Under the pieces are notes generated by a model, which was given only the letters and a program-made list of their open reading frames with translations, had not been told where the DNA came from and made no database searches. A stretch of DNA of 10,079 bases, taken from contig CAAHEL010000052.1 of assembly GCA_900772445.1 (NCBI GenBank), positions 1 through 10,079 of the forward strand. The letters are read 5' to 3'. Shown piece by piece: positions 6,701-10,079 of the stretch. The DNA comes from Bacilli bacterium. GTDB taxonomy: Bacteria > Bacillota_I > Bacilli_A > RF39 > UBA660. A program made the translations under genes and the position numbers. The stretch's first letter is position 1; the number at the start of each line of letters is the position of its first letter.

Positions 6701-7525
6701 TAAATCTATAATTATACCTGATATTGTACCAATAAAGTAAGTCATTAATAATATCTTTATATTTTCCTTAATGTTTTTATTTGTTTTAAATAATATTACT
6801 AATGCTACACCACTACCAGTAAGAAGTCCTCCGATTAAAGAACCAAAAGTTATTGAATTACTTAAATATAATTCAGTTATCATTATACTTGCTCCACAAT
6901 TTGGAATTAACCCAATAAGTGAAGTTATAAATGAACCAAATATACTATCTTTTAAAAATATCTTTGATAAATACTCATTACCAAAATAATAAAATACTAT
7001 ATTTAAAATAAAATTAATAATTACAATAAATATTAAAATACTAATTGTATGCTTAATACTAGATTTTATTATTCCATTTTCACAATGGCAGTCTTCTTCA
7101 CTACATATTTGATAATCTAGATTAGTTTTTTCTTTATTTTTTAAGATTATATCTAACACTATACCGCAAAACATTCCTATAAATATTTTTATTAATAAAA
7201 TCTTTAGTATTAATAAAAACTCAACATTCTTACTTAAAAGTATTGGTAGCATTTCATCTGAAGTAGATAAATAAATTGCAATTAATGTACCAAGACTAAT
7301 AATTCTAGTTGTATATAAATTAGTAGCAAATACAGAAAAACCACATTGTGGAAATGCTCCAAGTAATGAACCTATTACTGGTCCATACTTACCTGATTTT
7401 TTTACCATACTTACTGTTTTTTTATTAAATTTATGTTCTAATAATTCAACAAGTAAAAAGGCAACAAATAAAAATGGAATTAATTTAACACTATCAATTA
7501 ATGTATCTATAATTATTTCTTTCAT
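6683..7525 (-). CDS. ArsP_2-type permease (putative heavy-metal/manganese exporter)
   Basis: A 280-aa polytopic inner-membrane protein of the family annotated as 10-TM heavy-metal exporter or putative manganese transporter. Two homologous halves are visible. The first has LLGAFPQCGFSVFATNLY (54-71), then STSDEMLPILL; the second has LIGLIPNCGASIMITELY (203-220), then a Gly-rich helix and LFKTN. Each carries a Pro-x-Cys-Gly core (59-62 and 208-211), likely facing each other in the transport path. The central loop has CSEEDCHCENG (141-151), a Cys/His cluster fit for metal binding. An N-terminal ELLEHKFN also fits the family. Substrate is inferred from family only. The ATG at 7525 has no proper Shine-Dalgarno and a predicted leader of only about 10 nt. 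Promoter and terminator are both visible, suggesting a single-gene transcript. Confidence 0.85.
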   Translation of the reverse strand: MKEIIIDTLIDSVKLIPFLFVAFLLVELLEHKFNKKTVSMVKKSGKYGPVIGSLLGAFPQCGFSVFATNLYTTRIISLGTLIAIYLSTSDEMLPILLSKNVEFLLILKILLIKIFIGMFCGIVLDIILKNKEKTNLDYQICSEEDCHCENGIIKSSIKHTISILIFIVIINFILNIVFYYFGNEYLSKIFLKDSIFGSFITSLIGLIPNCGASIMITELYLSNSITFGSLIGGLLTGSGVALVILFKTNKNIKENIKILLMTYFIGTISGIIIDLVIKLF

Positions 7526-7542
7526 ACGTCATCACGAGTAAG

Positions 7543-7571
7543 ATTATAACAATATTTTTACAGTTAGTCAA
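7543..7571 (-). promoter_or_regulatory. Promoter of the ArsP_2-like permease gene
   Basis: TTGACT (7571-7566), 17-nt spacer, TATAAT (7548-7543) with an upstream TG one base away. The predicted start at about 7536 leaves a leader near 10 nt. The inverted CGUGAUGACG (7536-7527) lies between the -10 and the ATG and could be an operator half-site pair, but this is weak. Confidence 0.8.
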
Positions 7572-7583
7572 CATATAGTTTAC

Positions 7584-7613
7584 AAAAAAAGTTATCCATT
7601 TTAATAGATAACT
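7584..7613 (-). terminator. Intrinsic terminator of the PASTA-protein gene
   Basis: AGUUAUCUAU pairs with AUGGAUAACU (7613-7590) with one G-U pair and a 4-nt loop UAAA-type centre, followed by a U run (7589-7584). It begins one base after the UAA stop at 7615. The best-formed terminator on the minus strand here. Confidence 0.9.
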
Positions 7614-7614
7614 A

Positions 7615-8424
7615 TTACCAAGAAATACTAAAATTAACATTAACGTCAAAATCATTACCATACTGATCAAGTGCAGATAACTTAACATATAATGTTGTAG
7701 GTTTTTTTACATCCAAATCATTAACTGGAATTTTAATTTTTAAATTTTGAATTGTGTTAGCAGTTACTGTATTACTATCTATAATCAATTCTACAGGAAC
7801 TTTTTTACTAAATGTATCATTGATTGAAGCAGTACCAAATCCATTACTCTTCCAAGTAAATGAAGTACCAAAAGTTGGATTACATTCAATATACAAATAG
7901 CCTTCTTCAATATATGGTGTATAAAAACTCCAAGTATCATTACCATTTTGAATATGATACCATTCAATAGTGGAATTACTTGCAGTGATACGAGAAGGAC
8001 CTTTTGAAACTATAATTGTAACATTAGAATTTTTATCAACTCTAGAACCATTACTAGGTAAAGTTTCTATTACCTTACCTTCTTCAACAACATCATCATA
8101 CCTATATTCTATATAAGGAACTAGATTATTTATTTGTAATGTAGAAATTGCATTTTCTTCGGTTACTCCATAAATATAAGGAATTTTAACTTTGTTTATC
8201 ATAGACATTATTATAATTAAGATAAATACTCCTACAATTCCTAAACCTATAATTAATTTCTTTTTATTATCTTTTTTTTCATTATCATCAGTTGATTTTA
8301 CCTCTTCAATTACTGGTTCTTCCAGCACTTTCTCATCATTTGACAACGGACATCCACAATGAATACATTTTTCTGATCTTGAACTAACTTCTTTGCCACA
8401 ATCAGGACATTTTACTAATGCCAT
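7615..8424 (-). CDS. Zinc ribbon - TM - PASTA domain membrane protein
   Basis: A 269-aa membrane protein with four parts. Residues 1-26 are a zinc ribbon, CPDC (6-9) and CIHC (20-23), plus an extra C25. Residues 27-56 are an acidic then Lys-rich cytosolic linker. Residues 57-77 form one TM helix. Residues 80-143 are a single PASTA domain (IPYIYGVTEENAISTLQINN, VIETLPSNGSRVDKNSNVTI, IVSKGP). Residues 144-269 look beta-rich, with many Thr, Ser and aromatic residues, and match nothing I recognise. PASTA domains bind peptidoglycan or lipid II fragments in Ser/Thr kinases and PBPs; here no kinase is attached. The zinc ribbon should be cytosolic and the PASTA domain outside. The start has AGGAG 8 nt upstream of the ATG. 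It is transcribed divergently from a Fem-type transferase, which fits a role at the cell wall, but the role is inferred. Confidence 0.85.
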   Translation of the reverse strand: MALVKCPDCGKEVSSRSEKCIHCGCPLSNDEKVLEEPVIEEVKSTDDNEKKDNKKKLIIGLGIVGVFILIIIMSMINKVKIPYIYGVTEENAISTLQINNLVPYIEYRYDDVVEEGKVIETLPSNGSRVDKNSNVTIIVSKGPSRITASNSTIEWYHIQNGNDTWSFYTPYIEEGYLYIECNPTFGTSFTWKSNGFGTASINDTFSKKVPVELIIDSNTVTANTIQNLKIKIPVNDLDVKKPTTLYVKLSALDQYGNDFDVNVNFSISW

Positions 8425-8459
8425 ACTTCACACTCCTACTATAAATACTTTACTATTTA

Positions 8460-8488
8460 ATTATATCAAACTATTCTTTTTTTGTCTA
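8460..8488 (-). promoter_or_regulatory. Promoter of the PASTA-protein gene
   Basis: TAGACA (8488-8483), 17-nt spacer, TATAAT (8465-8460) preceded by TGA (extended -10). It is arranged back-to-back with the femX promoter; the two -35 elements are 17 nt apart, close enough for mutual interference or shared control. Confidence 0.85.
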
Positions 8489-8505
8489 TTTCTAAACCTC
8501 AATTA

Positions 8506-8534
8506 TTTACATTATTTAATTAAAATGATATAAT
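8506..8534 (+). promoter_or_regulatory. Promoter of the Fem-like transferase gene
   Basis: TTTACA (8506-8511), 17-nt spacer, TATAAT (8529-8534) preceded by TGA (extended -10). The start is expected near 8541, just before the strong Shine-Dalgarno GGAGGGAGG (8544-8552). Confidence 0.85.
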
Positions 8535-8558
8535 AATTACTCTGGAGGGAGGTAAAAT

Positions 8559-9767
8559 ATGCATATTATTACATTAACTGAAATACAATTTAAAAACTAT
8601 TCACAATTACATAGCAAAAGAAATTACAAACAAACTATTAACTATGCAAACGTAATGAAAGAATATAATTATCAACCATTATATTTAGGTTTTATTGATA
8701 ACTTTGATAATGTAGTTTGTGCGTGTTTAATTCTATACAAAAAAATTAATAATAAATATAAAATTGGTTATGTTAAAGATGGATATTTAATAGATTTTAC
8801 TAACTATGAATTACTTAATAATTTCACTAATAGTTTAAAGGAATATCTAAATAATCTTAATTTTATCTATATAGAAGTAACTCCAAATTTTGCTTACAAA
8901 ATATTTGATAGCAAAAATATAGTTATAAAATGTTACCCAAATATCTTAGATAATATGAAAAAATCAGGATATATCTCTACTGGATTTAATAATGAATTTA
9001 ATAAATATGTGGCAATATTAAATACAACTAATAATGTAGATAATACTTATAATAAACTAAGTAGAAATATTAAAAGAAAAATAAAAGATAGCAAATTATC
9101 AGGTATTACCTATTTTAAGAATGATGATTTAAATAAATTTTATGAACTAATTAACAAAAAGAAAAAAACTAGTATTGACTACTATAATAATTTAAATAAA
9201 AATTATAAAAATGATTTTGAAATATATTTTGCTAAAATTAATCCACTAACATATATTAATAACTATAGAAAATTATTAGCAAATGAAAAAAGAAACAATG
9301 AACGTTTTCAAGAATTATTAATTAATAACAACTCAAAAAATAATAAAATATTAGATAGAAAAATGAAATCAGATAAACTAATTAATAAATATCAAAATGA
9401 AGTAATAAATGCTTCCAATCTCTTATCAAAATATCCTGATGGTTTAATTATAAGTACAATAGCAATAATAAAGACAGATAACACTATATATTTTATTGAA
9501 GAAGGATATAATGATAAAGAAAAAGATATTCATTCAATCGAAGGATTAAAATGGGAAATTATAAAAACATATATTACAAAAGGATATAAAATATTCAATT
9601 TGGGTAACTTACCTAGTATTAGAAAAGATAATAAATATTATGGATTATATCTATCAAAGGTTGGATTCAATCCTAGAATTTATGAATATTCTGGTAATTT
9701 TGATTTAATAATAAATAAATACTTATATAAAATTACAAAAGTCTTTAATAAAGATAAATTCTATTAA
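8559..9767 (+). CDS. FemA/FemX-like aminoacyl-tRNA-dependent peptidoglycan transferase
   Basis: Fem/MurM-type enzymes move an amino acid from aminoacyl-tRNA to the peptide stem of lipid II on the inner face of the membrane, building interpeptide bridges. The 402-aa length is normal for the family. Two GNAT-like halves are present: the first around GYVKDGYLIDF (70-80), then LSRNIKRKIKDS (167-178) matching the RNxKRxIKKA motif. A Lys/Asn-rich helical arm (about 230-285) matches the coiled-coil insertion. The second half has EGLKWEIIKTYITKGYKIFNLG (328-349), then YYGLYLSKVGFNPRIYEYSG and FDLIINKYLYK (381-391), the typical Fem ending. The amino acid used (Gly, Ala, Ser) cannot be read from sequence. 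Expression should be strong: good promoter and GGAGGGAGG ribosome site. It is the only plus-strand gene here, convergent with tuf. Confidence 0.9.
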   Translation: MHIITLTEIQFKNYSQLHSKRNYKQTINYANVMKEYNYQPLYLGFIDNFDNVVCACLILYKKINNKYKIGYVKDGYLIDFTNYELLNNFTNSLKEYLNNLNFIYIEVTPNFAYKIFDSKNIVIKCYPNILDNMKKSGYISTGFNNEFNKYVAILNTTNNVDNTYNKLSRNIKRKIKDSKLSGITYFKNDDLNKFYELINKKKKTSIDYYNNLNKNYKNDFEIYFAKINPLTYINNYRKLLANEKRNNERFQELLINNNSKNNKILDRKMKSDKLINKYQNEVINASNLLSKYPDGLIISTIAIIKTDNTIYFIEEGYNDKEKDIHSIEGLKWEIIKTYITKGYKIFNLGNLPSIRKDNKYYGLYLSKVGFNPRIYEYSGNFDLIINKYLYKITKVFNKDKFY

Positions 9768-9778
9768 AGACTTTTTTT
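9737..9778 (+). terminator. Intrinsic terminator of the Fem-like gene
   Basis: AAAAGUCUUUAAUA (9737-9750) pairs perfectly with UAUUAAAGACUUUU (9762-9775), 14 pairs around an 11-nt loop, followed by U residues to 9778. The 5' arm and loop code for the last residues of the protein and the UAA stop is in the 3' arm. Confidence 0.9.
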
Positions 9779-9783
9779 CATAC

Positions 9784-9813
9784 AAAAAAACTATTAACAA
9801 TATTGCTAATAGT
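9784..9813 (-). terminator. Intrinsic terminator of tuf
   Basis: ACUAUUA (9813-9807) pairs with UAAUAGU (9796-9790), with an inner CAAUAUUG palindrome beyond one mismatch, followed by a run of U (9789-9784). It lies 6 nt past the end of the oppositely oriented femX terminator, so the two convergent genes are insulated from each other. Confidence 0.85.
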
Positions 9814-9832
9814 CTTTTATTTATTTATTTAA

Positions 9833-10079
9833 TTACTTAATAATTTCTGATACTTTACCAGCACCAACTGTACGTCCACCTTCACGAATTGAGAATTCAG
9901 TTCCGTTTTCTACAGCAATTGGAGCAATTAATTCTACAGTCATAGAAACATTGTCTCCAGGCATAACCATTTCAGTTCCTTCAGGTAAAGTGATAACACC
10001 AGTTACATCTGTAGTTCTGAAATAGAATTGTGGTCTGTAGTTACTGAAGAATGGAGTATGTCTTCCACCTTCTTCTTTA
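9833..10079 (-). CDS. tuf: Elongation factor Tu, C-terminal 81 residues (5' part beyond the window)
   Basis: EF-Tu carries aminoacyl-tRNA to the ribosome as a GTP complex. The visible part is domain III: GGRHTPFFSNYRPQFYFRTT, then DVTGVITLPEGTEMVMPGDN, ELIAPIAVENGTEFSIREGG and the terminal RTVGAGKVSEIIK before UAA (9835-9833). This matches the usual bacterial end of the protein without extension. Codon choice is visibly less AT-extreme than in the neighbouring genes, as expected for a highly expressed gene. The terminator follows about 20 nt downstream. Confidence 0.98.
   Translation of the reverse strand, partial: KEEGGRHTPFFSNYRPQFYFRTTDVTGVITLPEGTEMVMPGDNVSMTVELIAPIAVENGTEFSIREGGRTVGAGKVSEIIK

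Noticed and set aside
6771..6989. Plus-strand open frame of 72 codons
   Set aside because: Antisense to the permease gene; no ribosome site.
7494..7688. Minus-strand open frame of 64 codons overlapping two genes
   Set aside because: Runs through the terminator and promoter between the PASTA and permease genes in another frame; no ribosome site.
1..10079. CRISPR array, insertion sequence, tRNA/rRNA genes, phage or integron features
   Set aside because: Read through on both strands; no spaced direct repeats, transposase-like protein, cloverleaf or rRNA-like stretch was seen. The AT-rich low-complexity runs are background.

Overview
The window is very AT-rich, with short intergenic gaps, strong AGGAGG-type Shine-Dalgarno sites, T-box leaders in front of two aminoacyl-tRNA synthetases, TTGACA/TATAAT promoters and a Fem-type peptidoglycan aminoacyltransferase. 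UGA acts as a stop and Trp is read from UGG. This points to a small-genome, low-GC Bacillota with a cell wall, in or near the Bacilli/Tenericutes branch (RF39-like lineages would fit). The exact lineage cannot be fixed from sequence alone.

Layout from left to right; every gene but one is on the minus strand. The window opens in the 5' part of glyS, preceded by a promoter and an unusually short T-box leader. Upstream of it lie hemW (radical SAM), an exported protein with a VirB2/TrbC-like two-helix C-terminus, and a complete type-2 ileS with a full-size Ile T-box leader. Next come a cytosolic transglutaminase-like protein, a membrane permease of the ArsP_2/putative manganese exporter type, and a membrane protein built as zinc ribbon, TM helix, PASTA domain and beta-rich tail. 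Divergent from that last gene is a plus-strand FemA/FemX-like transferase. The window closes with the 3' end of tuf (EF-Tu), convergent with femX across two back-to-back terminators.

Most genes look like their own transcription unit: I can place seven sigma-A-type promoters (six of them with a TGN extended -10) and six ordinary intrinsic terminators, plus one attenuator inside the ileS leader. Four terminator hairpins begin inside the upstream coding region. Themes are translation (glyS, ileS, tuf), tRNA-sensing RNA control, and cell envelope (Fem transferase, PASTA protein, VirB2-like protein).

The most interesting signals are RNA ones. The glyS T-box appears to have an ultrashort stem I that presents a GGA codon in a 7-nt loop. 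The ileS T-box seems to use the T-box strand itself as the 5' arm of its terminator. The orphan VirB2-like and PASTA proteins are the main protein-level unknowns.
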